Positions 1 through 8,364 of a DNA stretch of 64,000 bases are shown here, piece by piece (within the stretch, counting starts at the first letter, position 1; each line of letters opens with the position of its first letter). The notes under the pieces are model-generated. The model ran no database searches and was not told where the DNA came from. It saw nothing but the letters and a program-made list of their open reading frames with translations. Both the position numbers and the translations under genes were made by a program. Source of the DNA: Arthrobacter sp. AFG20 (GTDB lineage Bacteria; Actinomycetota; Actinomycetes; Actinomycetales; Micrococcaceae); NCBI RefSeq assembly GCF_002892795.1, contig NZ_PJMC01000007.1:124001-188000 (forward strand). The letters are read 5' to 3'.

Positions 1-336
1 CTTCCGGACACGCTGGCAGACAACGGCTCCACTGGCGCCATCATTCTCGGCGGCACCCCGCGGCGGGTCACCGACCTGGACCTCCGGGATACCCGCGGCG
101 CCCTGCGGTTCAACGACAAGGAAGTCATCTCGGGCACCACCGGCAACATCCTCGGCAACCCGTTCGCCGCCGTCGCCTGGCTCGTCAACCGACTCGCGGA
201 CTACGACGTCGAGTTCGAACCCGGACAGGTCATCCTGCCCGGCAGCTGCCTGCAGGCTGTCCCCATGAACGAAGCCGGCCGCTGGTCGGGGACCTTCGAA
301 GGCTGGGGCACCATCGAATTCGATGTAGCGCCTTAG
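1..336 (+). CDS. 2-keto-4-pentenoate hydratase, C-terminal part (truncated by window edge)
   Basis: The open frame enters from the left edge and stops at TAG 334-336, giving the last 111 residues of a protein. The fold looks like the C-terminal half of the MhpD-type hydratases (fumarylacetoacetate hydrolase superfamily): the run ILGNPFAAVAWLVNRL followed by PGQVILPGS is typical of that family. Such enzymes add water to 2-hydroxypenta-2,4-dienoates in meta-cleavage degradation of aromatics. The next gene belongs to the same superfamily, and its position 111 bases downstream on the same strand fits an aromatic-catabolism operon that begins outside the window. The N-terminal metal ligands cannot be seen, so substrate and exact step are open. 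Confidence 0.8.
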   Translation, partial: LPDTLADNGSTGAIILGGTPRRVTDLDLRDTRGALRFNDKEVISGTTGNILGNPFAAVAWLVNRLADYDVEFEPGQVILPGSCLQAVPMNEAGRWSGTFEGWGTIEFDVAP

Positions 337-447
337 CCAAAGATTCGAACCCGCCAAGAAACAAGCCGGCGTTCCCCGGCCCATCTCCGGGCCGGGGCGC
401 GGCGGCGCAAACTGACCCAACCGAGCCATTCATCCAAAGGACAAACG

Positions 448-1302
448 GTGCGCCTGGCCAACATCGCGAACCGGCTGACACTCGTCACGCCGAACAATGA
501 AGTCATCGATCTCTCGCAGGAGTCGGGTGGCCGCTTCAGTCCTTCGATCCAGGAGTGCTACGAACGCTGGGATGGGCTCCTCGAGTACGCCCGCACGCTC
601 GAAAGCACGCCCGGGAAGCCCCTGGCTGAAGTCCCGCCCGAAGACTTCGGCAACCCGGCACCAGAGCCGCGCCAGGTGTTCGCGATCGGGCTCAACTACG
701 CCGCCCACGCCGCGGAAGCCTCGCTCGCGGTACCCGAGGACCTCACCGTCTTCACAAAGTTTGCCAGCTCCCTCACCGGACCGTACGGTACCGTCACCCT
801 CCCGCCCGGGACCGTGGACTGGGAGGTCGAGCTCGTGGCAGTTATCGGCCGCGGCGGCTCCCACATCCCCGCGGACAAGGCATGGAGCCACGTCGCCGGG
901 ATAACCATCGGGCAGGACTTGTCCGAACGCACCATGCAATCGGCCGGCCCGGCGCCGCAGTACAGCCTTGCCAAGTCCTTCCCCGGCTTCGGGCCGGTCG
1001 GTCCGCTGCTGGTCACCCCGGACGAGTTCGAGGACCCGGACAGCATCGAACTGGGCTGCGCCATCAACGGCGAGGAGGTCCAGAAGGGCAACACCTCGGA
1101 CATGGTCTTCCCCGTTCCCGAGATCATCGCCCGCCTGTCCAAGGTCACGCCGCTGTTCCCCGGGGACGTCATCTTCACGGGCACGCCTCCCGGAGTCGGA
1201 GTCGGCCGGGTGCCCCAGCGGTTCCTCGCCCCGGGAGACGAACTCGTCACGTACATGCGCGGCGTCGGCCAAATGCGCCACCGGATGCAGGCCGCCTCCT
1301 AA
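448..1302 (+). CDS. Fumarylacetoacetate hydrolase family protein
   Basis: 284 residues from a GTG start preceded by AAAGGA at 436-441. The C-terminal two thirds carry the FAH fold: FAIGLNYAAHAAEA near residue 75, the metal-binding region DWEVELVAVIGRG near 128, then DLSERTMQ and the FTGTPPGVG loop near 245. The family covers acylpyruvases, 2-hydroxyhepta-2,4-diene-dioate isomerases and oxaloacetate decarboxylases acting on 2-oxo acids with a divalent metal. Following a 2-keto-4-pentenoate hydratase, a role in the lower part of an aromatic meta-cleavage route is the simplest inference. The stop codon overlaps the convergent GH15 gene by four bases. Confidence 0.85.
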   Translation: MRLANIANRLTLVTPNNEVIDLSQESGGRFSPSIQECYERWDGLLEYARTLESTPGKPLAEVPPEDFGNPAPEPRQVFAIGLNYAAHAAEASLAVPEDLTVFTKFASSLTGPYGTVTLPPGTVDWEVELVAVIGRGGSHIPADKAWSHVAGITIGQDLSERTMQSAGPAPQYSLAKSFPGFGPVGPLLVTPDEFEDPDSIELGCAINGEEVQKGNTSDMVFPVPEIIARLSKVTPLFPGDVIFTGTPPGVGVGRVPQRFLAPGDELVTYMRGVGQMRHRMQAAS

Positions 1303-4300
1303 GGCCGGAGGCCCAGCATCGGCACGACCACAGGCGAGCCTGCACGCCAGTCGAGCACGGTTGACTGGGTCTGGCCCTCACCGACCAGGATGTCCAGCGC
1401 GTTGGGGTCCCTGGTGTCCGTGTCCCTCGCGGGGAGGCCACCGTCGAAGACGCCCGCTCCGCCGCCGAAGCGCCATTCCTTGATCCAGGACGGATCTCCC
1501 GCTTCCCAGTAAGCGCCGTCGTAGACGGGCCGGACGTTACCGATGCCCTCACTGGCCTCGGCGTTGCCGAACATGGCCACGGACATCCGGGCCGTCGCGG
1601 GGTTCAGCCCGCCGAGTGCCGCCTTGGGCACATGGGTCACGATCTGATGCGCTTCGGGCACGGCCATCAGCGAGACGGCCGAGGTGCGTGTGCCGTCCGG
1701 GGCGTAAACTCCGGCGCCGTCGAACCGGCCGTCGGTGACGATGACCGAGTTCCAGGCGTGCTCCACGTTGATGTTGGTGCCGGGCAAGCCCGGAGCGGCC
1801 CCGCCCTCGCCTTTGCCCAGGTACATGTTGATGCGTTGGTGCGAGATGGCCTGCCCGCCCCACGGGTTGGTCACGTCGCCGGCAATCGTGGAAACGAAAG
1901 CGTAGCCGTCGCCGGAGTCGTAGACCTCCACACCCGTCAGGTCGAAGGCACCAGGAACGTAGGCGCTGTTGGTCGGGTACTTGTACGTTCCGGGGCCGTT
2001 GTCATCGCCCGCAGGGTCGCTGAGCGCACCGATGCGGCTGCCGTAGTAAAGGACGGTCCGGTCCTCGACGGCGGTGCCGCCGTCTGCCGCGACCGCCGCG
2101 ACGACGATGTTGTTCTTGTCGCCGGTGAGCGCTACGTCGAGGGTGAACGTCCCGTCAGTTACGGGCGCTTCCGTGGCCGTCCCGTTCACGGACACGTACA
2201 CCTTGGCGGCGTTCGTGGTTCCGCGGACGACGGCGGTGGCTGAGTCCGCCGTCGTCAGCGCCTCCGGTGCGGTAACAGTGAGTTCCGGGCTTGAGAGCCG
2301 AACTCCGCTTGCGTAGCGTGCAGCGACGTTGGCCGGCGTTTCCACGGGGCTGCCCGCCTTGACGCCTGCGGCCAGCCGGACGTACTGCGCCATCGCCCAG
2401 GACAGTGGCGACGCCGATCCGGTGCTGCGGCCCAGTTCATGGCCGTATGAGGTGGGCTCGTCCCGGTCCCAGACCTGCTCGGGGATCATGTAGCCGGCGT
2501 TGGCGGCCGAGTGCATGGTCTGCAGGTACGGAACTGCGTCCTGGCCATTGGCGAGGGCATACTCGCCGCGTTCACCGCTAAGGAGGGGCCAGAGCCTGCC
2601 GATTCCGGTGCCGTCCCAGGGCGAGCCGTCGGCCTTTTCGCCATAGCCGTCGTAGGTGTAGCGGTGCCACATGCGCCCGCCCGGGGTTTCTTGGGAGATG
2701 GAGGCGTCGGTCTCGGCCAGGGAGTCCGCCACATAGGGGTCGGACGGTGCCTTCACGCCGAGCCGGACGAACTCCAGGAAGCCGCCGTCCAGAACCGCGT
2801 TTTCGGGGTGGACTCCGGCGCCGTTGCCCCAGTCACGGACGGAGCCGTCGTTCGGGCTGCCCGTGGCGCTGATACGCAGGTAGTACTTGCCGTCGCCCAC
2901 CGGGCCGTTGGTGGTGAACATCCATTTCTCCGTGCTGCGCTGCCATGCATCCGCAGTGGCGCGGTAGATGGCGGCGGAACCGGCGTCGCCGTTCTTCCCA
3001 GCGATGTCCCCTGCGGCGGCCAGCGCCGCGATCTGGGAAGCCAGGGTGGAGGTCGAATACCCGCCGGTCTCCTCCCACCGTTCCTGCGGCGTCTTGGGAC
3101 CGGCCGCAACCAGGTAATCAGCGGCGGGCTTGAGCTCGTTCCGGTAGAAGGCGGCGTCGGTGCGGCCGATCTGGTTGGCCAGCAGGATGGGGAAGGCTGT
3201 TTCGTCGAGCTGGATGCCGTTCTGGCCGATGGTGCCGTCCACGCGGGAGGTCTGCGGGAAGTGGCCATCCGGCTGCTGCTGGTACTTAAACAGCCACTCG
3301 ACGCCGCGGCGGGCCGCTTCCTCGTCGCCGGCAGCCAGGAGGGCGGTGACGGACTGGTACATGTCGCGCGCCCAGACGGCGTGGTAGCCCTCGCGGTGGG
3401 TTTCGGCGCTTGCCGCCTGGCCCCACGGGATGGTCAGCGACGCGATGAAGGCGCCGGGGAAGGTCTTGTCCTCGTGGGATTTTACGGTCATGAGTGAGAC
3501 GTCGTACTGCGTACGGAGGTCACCCGCCAGGGACTTGGCGGGCTGGTTGAGGGAGTTCAGGTACTTCTTCCACTCCCCTGCATAGCTCTTGCTGACCTTT
3601 TTGTAACCCGCCTTGATGCTCGCCTGTGCCGTCGCCAATGCCTCGGCTGGTTCGGTGCCGAAGCCCAGGGCCAGCGAGAATTCGGTCTTCCCGCCTGCCG
3701 CCAACGGAATCTGGGCGGTCTGGTAGATGTTGCCGGGGCCAGCAGTTGCTGACGCGGTCTCCAGCCGGCCGTCCGCTGCCAGGTCGGTCCAGCCGTCGCT
3801 GGTTCCTACATAGCCGTTGGACATGGCGCCGAAGCCCACTGAGGAAACCAGCGCGGTGGCCACGGGTGTGGTGCTGTCCGCGAGGTCCGAGGCGAGGAGT
3901 GCGCCGTCGGCAGTGCTGCCTGAGTCTCCCCCGGAGGTTCCCGCCAACGAGGGGTCCGAGAGGACGAACAATTGGTACGCACCGCCGTCGAGCACCTCAA
4001 ACGTGACGCCGAGCATCACGGAGGAGCGCTGGGGATCGGTGACGTAGGTCTTGGTGAGGCGCCACCGGCCGGCGTTGTCCGTGGTGGTCTGCCGGTAGCT
4101 GAGCGCCTTGGGGTCGGCGAGTTCCACCGTGCGGGTGCTCTGTTCGCTCTCGCGCTGGGCGGTGGTGCCGTCGCTGACGGCGAACTGCAGTTCCCGGGTG
4201 TTGGGCGTGTCGGCGCGGGGGTAATACACCTCGCTCATGGTGCCTTCGGTCAGCGTGTACCAGACCTTCGAAGCTGGACTAAGCGAAGTGCCGACGCCTT

Positions 4301-4445
4301 CCTTGTCCCCCTTGGTCCAGGTGGCGGCGGCGCCGGGCGAACCCGGCGGGTCGGTGGCTTCCGCGAAGGCGGGGCTTAGGCCCAGCGCTGAGACTGCCAC
4401 CGCCAGGGCGGCAGCAGTGCAGGCGGATGTGAGGCGTTGCTTCAT
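1299..4445 (-). CDS. Secreted GH15 glucodextranase / glucan 1,4-alpha-glucosidase
   Basis: 1048 residues from the ATG at 4445, preceded by GAGGAGAGCA. The first 28 residues form a Sec signal peptide (basic start, hydrophobic core, SPAFA cleavage site). Next come a beta-rich N-domain, a GH15 (alpha/alpha)6 catalytic domain (YHAVWARDMYQ, WLFKYQQQPDGHFPQ, WDGTGIGRLWPLLSGERG, and IPEQVWDRDEP with the likely catalytic base), and a roughly 350-residue tail with Ig-like and Glucodextran_C beta domains. Order and length match the characterised Arthrobacter globiformis glucodextranase, an exo-enzyme releasing beta-glucose from dextran-type glucans. An upstream in-frame start would add 18 residues before the signal peptide and is unlikely. 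It is divergent from a ROK regulator across a palindromic operator. Dextran versus starch specificity is not proven by sequence. Confidence 0.88.
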   Translation of the reverse strand: MKQRLTSACTAAALAVAVSALGLSPAFAEATDPPGSPGAAATWTKGDKEGVGTSLSPASKVWYTLTEGTMSEVYYPRADTPNTRELQFAVSDGTTAQRESEQSTRTVELADPKALSYRQTTTDNAGRWRLTKTYVTDPQRSSVMLGVTFEVLDGGAYQLFVLSDPSLAGTSGGDSGSTADGALLASDLADSTTPVATALVSSVGFGAMSNGYVGTSDGWTDLAADGRLETASATAGPGNIYQTAQIPLAAGGKTEFSLALGFGTEPAEALATAQASIKAGYKKVSKSYAGEWKKYLNSLNQPAKSLAGDLRTQYDVSLMTVKSHEDKTFPGAFIASLTIPWGQAASAETHREGYHAVWARDMYQSVTALLAAGDEEAARRGVEWLFKYQQQPDGHFPQTSRVDGTIGQNGIQLDETAFPILLANQIGRTDAAFYRNELKPAADYLVAAGPKTPQERWEETGGYSTSTLASQIAALAAAGDIAGKNGDAGSAAIYRATADAWQRSTEKWMFTTNGPVGDGKYYLRISATGSPNDGSVRDWGNGAGVHPENAVLDGGFLEFVRLGVKAPSDPYVADSLAETDASISQETPGGRMWHRYTYDGYGEKADGSPWDGTGIGRLWPLLSGERGEYALANGQDAVPYLQTMHSAANAGYMIPEQVWDRDEPTSYGHELGRSTGSASPLSWAMAQYVRLAAGVKAGSPVETPANVAARYASGVRLSSPELTVTAPEALTTADSATAVVRGTTNAAKVYVSVNGTATEAPVTDGTFTLDVALTGDKNNIVVAAVAADGGTAVEDRTVLYYGSRIGALSDPAGDDNGPGTYKYPTNSAYVPGAFDLTGVEVYDSGDGYAFVSTIAGDVTNPWGGQAISHQRINMYLGKGEGGAAPGLPGTNINVEHAWNSVIVTDGRFDGAGVYAPDGTRTSAVSLMAVPEAHQIVTHVPKAALGGLNPATARMSVAMFGNAEASEGIGNVRPVYDGAYWEAGDPSWIKEWRFGGGAGVFDGGLPARDTDTRDPNALDILVGEGQTQSTVLDWRAGSPVVVPMLGLRP

Positions 4446-4520
4446 TGCTCTCCTCGGATTCGGGGTGCGGGAATATCCGGCGGAAGGGCCCCCAAGCAAC
4501 CTTCGGCTCGAACTGCTGTA

Positions 4521-4543
4521 GTTTATTAAGGACTTTAATAAAC
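4521..4543. promoter_or_regulatory. Palindromic operator between GH15 gene and ROK regulator
   Basis: GTTTATTAA, spacer GGACT, TTAATAAAC: a perfect 9-bp inverted repeat, unusually A+T-rich for this genome, in the 152-base divergent region. The placement fits the target of the adjacent ROK repressor, controlling both genes. Function is inferred from position and symmetry. Confidence 0.75.
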
Positions 4544-4597
4544 CACTGCCAGCTAGTATGGGAGGGCAATTGTCTGCGCGTCAAGGGGTGGGGAAAA

Positions 4598-5827
4598 ATG
4601 ACGGCGAAGCGAACAGCCGCCACCGCCCCGGTCCTGCGCCGGATCAGCGCGGAAGCCGTGCTGCAGGCCATGGTCTCCGCAGGCGAGCTGACCGCGGGCG
4701 ACCTCATCGCGGCGACCGGCCTGTCCCGGCCGACTGTGCACTCGGTGTGCGACGAGCTCATCGGTCTAGGCTGGGTGCTGGAAACGGGAGGGGCGGCCTC
4801 ACCGGCCGCGACCGGCACACAGCCAGGCGGCCGGCCGTCCCGCCGGTACACCCTGAACGCCTGTGCCGCCTTCGTGGTCGGCATCGACCTCGGCGCAACC
4901 AAGGTCTCCTGCTGCCTGGCCGATCTCCGCGGGCGGATCATTGTGGAAACAACACGGCCGTGGCGGGATGAGCACGTGGGGGCTCTGGAACGTGTGCAGA
5001 TTGCCCGGCGGATCATGCAGGAACTGCTCGATCAGGCAGGTCTGGATGCCGGTCAGGTGCTGGCCGCGGGCATGGCCATACCGGCGCCGGTCACCGACGA
5101 CGGGCATGCCGTGGCCCTCGAATCCTACCTGCCCGGCATGGCCGCACTGGACCTGAGGACTGCCCTGCAGCCGGACTTCCAGTGGCCGCTCCTGGTGGAC
5201 AATGACGCCAACCTTGCAGTCCTGGCGGAGCGCTGGTGCGGGGCGGCGCAGGGCGTGGACAACGTGGTGGTCCTGCTGGCCGGTGAGCGTCTGGGTGCGG
5301 GCATCTGCCTCGGCGGACGGCTGATCCGCGGCGGCGGGGCGGCCGGTGAAATGCGCTTCCTGGAGCTCGTGGAGGGCGTCGGCAACACGGACGCCATCGG
5401 GGGCATGTGCCGGGAGCTTGGTGCCATCGCCGCTGCCGAGATCCTCGCCGGTGACAGACCTGTTGCCGCCGGCGAAAGCGTCCTCGTGGAACTTGCCGGC
5501 CGGCGGCCGGAGGACGTGACGGCGGAGATGGTAGTGGAGGCCGCCCGCCGCGGCGACCCCGCCGCCGTCGAAGTGGTGGCCGTGGTGATGGACCGGACGG
5601 CACGGGCCGCAGCCGTGGTGAGCACGCTGCTGGATCCCGAGCTGCTGGTCCTGGCCGGCGGGCCCGCAGGCGCCGGGGATGTGCTGCTTCCCGTGTTCGA
5701 GCAGCAGCTGGGCCAGCTGAACTCGGCGCGGCCCAGGCTGGCCGCCTCCACCCTGGGGGACCATTCCGCCCTGGTCGGCGCCGTCCGCACCGCCTTGGAC
5801 CACGCCTTCGAATCACTCCTCGGCTGA
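4598..5827 (+). CDS. ROK family transcriptional regulator
   Basis: 409 residues from ATG 4598 (purine-rich AAGGGGTGGGGAAAA just upstream; longer in-frame starts read through the operator and are rejected). The N-terminal winged-helix HTH (about residues 10-75, with DLIAATGLSRPTVHSVCDEL) is followed by an ROK sugar-kinase-like domain: FVVGIDLGATKVSCCLAD near 90 (phosphate loop DLGATK), LLVDNDANLAVLAE, and LGAGICLGGRLIRGGGAAGE. The usual ROK zinc motif CGC.GC is not obvious; the sequence there is IGGMCRELG, so the cysteine cluster is reduced. This points to a NagC/XylR-type repressor responding to a sugar or oligosaccharide, probably a product of the neighbouring glucodextranase. Confidence 0.88.
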   Translation: MTAKRTAATAPVLRRISAEAVLQAMVSAGELTAGDLIAATGLSRPTVHSVCDELIGLGWVLETGGAASPAATGTQPGGRPSRRYTLNACAAFVVGIDLGATKVSCCLADLRGRIIVETTRPWRDEHVGALERVQIARRIMQELLDQAGLDAGQVLAAGMAIPAPVTDDGHAVALESYLPGMAALDLRTALQPDFQWPLLVDNDANLAVLAERWCGAAQGVDNVVVLLAGERLGAGICLGGRLIRGGGAAGEMRFLELVEGVGNTDAIGGMCRELGAIAAAEILAGDRPVAAGESVLVELAGRRPEDVTAEMVVEAARRGDPAAVEVVAVVMDRTARAAAVVSTLLDPELLVLAGGPAGAGDVLLPVFEQQLGQLNSARPRLAASTLGDHSALVGAVRTALDHAFESLLG

Positions 5828-5987
5828 ACGGCCAGGATCGCGGAGCCAGTGCCCGGGTGCGCAAACCGCCTCGGCGCCGGAAACTAACCGGGCGCTAACG
5901 GGCAGGAAACACGTGCGCAACAATGCCACGCCACACTTGGTTGTGCCGGCAATTGCAGGCACCAGCTCCAGCTCAGGAGGCCACGCC

Positions 5988-6224
5988 ATGTTGAAGGAAG
6001 CCAAACCCCACATCACCCGGGTCCGTGCCCTGGACCAGCTGCACCGCGGCGACGAGATCGAGGCCCGCCTGTCCGTGGGCCCCAGCTATGACGACGTTAT
6101 CGTCCGCCGCGGCAGCGTCCAGGAGACGGCCCCAGGCATCGGCGTCGTGTGGATCATGGATCATCACTCGGGCATGCGCAAGGCCATCAATACGGACGAA
6201 TGCAGCGTGTGGCGCGTCGCCTGA
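5988..6224 (+). CDS. Small conserved-looking hypothetical protein (78 aa)
   Basis: The ATG at 5988 sits eight bases after a perfect AGGAGG at 5975-5980, which decides this start over an upstream in-frame one at 5913. The product is soluble and mixed-charge (MLKEAKPHITRVRALDQLHR...). Residues GDEIEARLSVGPSYDDVIVRRG suggest a small beta-barrel, and the C-terminus reads DECSVWRVA. No family is recognised. It converges on the MoaD-like gene with a five-base gap, so the two transcripts meet tail to tail. Confidence 0.7.
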   Translation: MLKEAKPHITRVRALDQLHRGDEIEARLSVGPSYDDVIVRRGSVQETAPGIGVVWIMDHHSGMRKAINTDECSVWRVA

Positions 6225-6229
6225 GCCAG

Positions 6230-6517
6230 CTAACCGCCGGCCACGGACTGGATAATCAGCACTTCCTGGCCGGCAGAAACTTCCGTTTCCAGGCCGCGGA
6301 GACGCCGGACCTCCTCACCGTTCACGTAAATATTCACGTAGCGGCGGAGCGCACCTGTCTCGTCCCGCAGCCGCCTGGCGAGCACCGGGTAGGTCCCGGT
6401 CACGGAATCCAGCAACGAACCCACAGTCACCGCCGCGTCGGCGGGTGTAGTCAGTATGGACTGCCCGCCGGCGAGGGGCTGGAGGACACTGGGAAGAACC
6501 ACGCTGATCTCAGCCAC
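6230..6517 (-). CDS. MoaD/ThiS family ubiquitin-like protein
   Basis: 95 residues with the ubiquitin-like beta-grasp pattern of sulfur-carrier proteins: TVGSLLDSVTGTYP in the helix, YVNIYVNGEEVRRL, GQEVLIIQSVAGG at the end. The C-terminal Gly-Gly is what an E1-like enzyme (MoeB/ThiF) adenylates and converts to a thiocarboxylate in molybdopterin and related sulfur-transfer pathways. No molybdenum-cofactor gene is nearby. Instead it lies nine bases downstream of a BNR-repeat protein on the same strand, so a role in sulfur transfer for another purpose is possible. Confidence 0.85.
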   Translation of the reverse strand: MAEISVVLPSVLQPLAGGQSILTTPADAAVTVGSLLDSVTGTYPVLARRLRDETGALRRYVNIYVNGEEVRRLRGLETEVSAGQEVLIIQSVAGG

Positions 6518-6526
6518 TGCACATCC

Positions 6527-7657
6527 TCATGCGGAAAACCCCGCCGTAATTGGGGCGCCGGCCACAACGGCAGCGCGGACGCACAGCACATCCGGCAGGT
6601 GGGATGCCACCTCCGCAAAGGTTTCACCTTCGTCGGCGCTGGCATACACCGCGCCGCCGCGCGTTCCGAAGTACACCCCGGCGGGTTCGGCGGAATCCAC
6701 GGAGGCCGCGTCACGGAGCACCGCGTTGAATTCTGATTGCGGCAGCCCGGAGTCCAGACGCTTCCACGTGGCCCCGGCGTCGTCGGTACGGTGCACGGCG
6801 AGCTTTCCGTCCGGCGGGATGCGTTCGCCGTCGGCCTTCAGGGGAACAACCCAGGCCGTTCCTGCACGCCTGGGGTGCGTCAGCATGACGAACCCGAAAT
6901 CGGCCGGCAGGCCCTCCGCTATCGATTCCCAGTTCTCGGCATTGTCGTCGGTCCGGTACACGCCGTGGTGGTTCTGCGCGTAAAGGCGGCCGTCGACGGC
7001 GGCATCCGCCGCAATCTTGTGCACGCACTGGCCGAACTCCGGGTTCGGATCGGGCATGAAGTAGGCGGAGATGCCTTTGTTCCGCGGCTCCCAGGACGTC
7101 CCGCCGTCGAGCGATCGGTAGACGCCTCCCGTGCTCATGGCGACGTGCACGTTGTCCCCGGAGGGGTTGACCACGATCGAGTGGGCGGCCGCGCCGCCAT
7201 ATCCTGCACCCCATTCGCTGCGGTGCGGGTGGTCCCACAGTCCGCGGTTCAGCTCGAAGTGCTCGCCGCCGTCGGTCGATTTCCACACCGAAATCGGCTC
7301 CGCACCGGCCCAGACCACCCCCGGGCGGGATTCGGCGTCGGGATAGATCTGCCAGATGCGTTCCACCGCGGCGTCGGTGCCTTCCGGGAACTTGATGGCA
7401 CCCTGCTCGGGCTCGGTCCAGCTGGCACCGAGGTCATCCGAGTGGGCAACATAGGGGCCCCAGTGCTCGGACCGCACCCCCACCATGATGCGTGTGCGGC
7501 CGTCCCGCGTGTCAATTCCGATGCTCGGTATTTCGCTCATCAGGAAGTGCGGGCCGGAGAAGGACCATTGCTTCCGGTCCTGGCTGGTGGCCAGCCAGAG
7601 GCCTTTTTTGGTCCCGATCGCTAAAACGAAACTCTCTGAGGCAGTCATGCACCCCAT
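6527..7657 (-). CDS. BNR/sialidase-fold (YVTN-like propeller) protein
   Basis: 376 residues from the ATG at 7657 (MGCMTASES...), chosen because GGAG precedes it at proper spacing; another ATG lies three codons in. It contains several Asp-box/BNR-like repeats of a beta-propeller: VWKSTDGGEHFE, VYRSLDGGTSWEP, VYRTDDNAENWES, VHRTDDAGATWKRL and VYASADEGETFAEV. The first strand reads FVLAIGTKKGLWLATS. No signal peptide is visible, so it is probably cytoplasmic. It is annotated in related genomes as exo-alpha-sialidase or glycosyl hydrolase, but sialidase catalytic residues are not evident. It is transcribed with the downstream MoaD-like gene. Confidence 0.8.
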   Translation of the reverse strand: MGCMTASESFVLAIGTKKGLWLATSQDRKQWSFSGPHFLMSEIPSIGIDTRDGRTRIMVGVRSEHWGPYVAHSDDLGASWTEPEQGAIKFPEGTDAAVERIWQIYPDAESRPGVVWAGAEPISVWKSTDGGEHFELNRGLWDHPHRSEWGAGYGGAAAHSIVVNPSGDNVHVAMSTGGVYRSLDGGTSWEPRNKGISAYFMPDPNPEFGQCVHKIAADAAVDGRLYAQNHHGVYRTDDNAENWESIAEGLPADFGFVMLTHPRRAGTAWVVPLKADGERIPPDGKLAVHRTDDAGATWKRLDSGLPQSEFNAVLRDAASVDSAEPAGVYFGTRGGAVYASADEGETFAEVASHLPDVLCVRAAVVAGAPITAGFSA

Positions 7658-7732
7658 GCAACCACTCCGGCGAAGGGGCTGCAATGGTTTGGGCCCCCGC
7701 GGGTTTGCCTGGATTCGCTGCCCGGGCCGGAG

Positions 7733-8023
7733 CTAGGACCCGATCCTCGCACCGGCTTTGGCGGTGCGACCTTTCGCGGCACGGCGGTTTCGCCACCACC
7801 GGCGGAGCAGGTCGGCCGCTGCCAGGATTCCGGCAAGGGGCGTCAGGACGGCGGCGGCGTAAACGAACAGCAGCCATGTCAGCGTGGCGATCGGCGGCTG
7901 GCTCCGGCTCAGCAGAGACAGGCCGCCGAACAGGCCCGCGACCCAGAAGAGCACCACCAGCGTCAGCACGGCTGCTGCCGGAAAGTACTCGTTCCGCACC
8001 ACCCTCTTCAAGGTTTCCACCAC
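7733..8023 (-). CDS. Small membrane protein, two transmembrane segments
   Basis: 96 residues if translation begins at the first of two adjacent GTG codons (8023-8018), which follow AGGAGG at proper distance; ATG codons further upstream have no ribosome binding site. The N-terminus is short and charged (VETLKRVVRNEYF), followed by two hydrophobic helices (AAAVLTLVVLFWVAGLFGGL and TWLLFVYAAAVLTPLAGILAA) and a basic tail (LLRRWWRNRRAAKGR). No family is recognised. It lies downstream of the TetR gene on the same strand, with a doubtful small ORF between. Confidence 0.65.
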   Translation of the reverse strand: MVETLKRVVRNEYFPAAAVLTLVVLFWVAGLFGGLSLLSRSQPPIATLTWLLFVYAAAVLTPLAGILAAADLLRRWWRNRRAAKGRTAKAGARIGS

Positions 8024-8364
8024 TGATCCTCCTGCGCCTTGCATCCCCATGAGACCAGTATGCGACGCAGACCCGCTGTCACGGAGACGGCACGGCGAAC
8101 GTGTGATGAATACAACCACTGCTTGGCCTGGTCATCGGTAGTCTGCGGAGTAGGGCCGGGGATGACGGCGACGGTGTTGTCCACCCCCAGGAGCCGGGCG
8201 GCGTCTTCGGCGGTGCGTCCCGGCCGGCCTCGACCGGCACACCTGAGCTTGAGAGGAGTGTCTTGAAAAGTTGTAGGTAGATGCGACACTTCCGGATTGG
8301 GATGGCGCTCGAAGTGCTCTGGATAGGTGGGTTTTTGCGCAGGAATCCTGGCGAGGGATGTCAT
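8008..8364 (-). CDS. Doubtful 118-aa ORF coupled to the TetR gene
   Basis: The frame opens at ATG 8364, which overlaps the tetR stop as ATGA, and ends at 8008 inside the start of the next gene. The central part (GRPGRTAEDAARLLGVDNTV) has the codon bias of real genes here, whereas the first 35 codons (many ending in A or T) and the tail do not. It could be a small translationally coupled gene, or the remnant of a longer gene truncated at both ends. No family is recognised. Besides this frame, the 337-base stretch 8024-8360 shows no other feature. Confidence 0.25.
   Translation of the reverse strand: MTSLARIPAQKPTYPEHFERHPNPEVSHLPTTFQDTPLKLRCAGRGRPGRTAEDAARLLGVDNTVAVIPGPTPQTTDDQAKQWLYSSHVRRAVSVTAGLRRILVSWGCKAQEDQWWKP

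Noticed and set aside
430..1281. 283-residue open frame on the minus strand
   Set aside because: It mirrors the FAH-family gene on the + strand, which has a ribosome binding site and family motifs; typical shadow of high-G+C codon bias.
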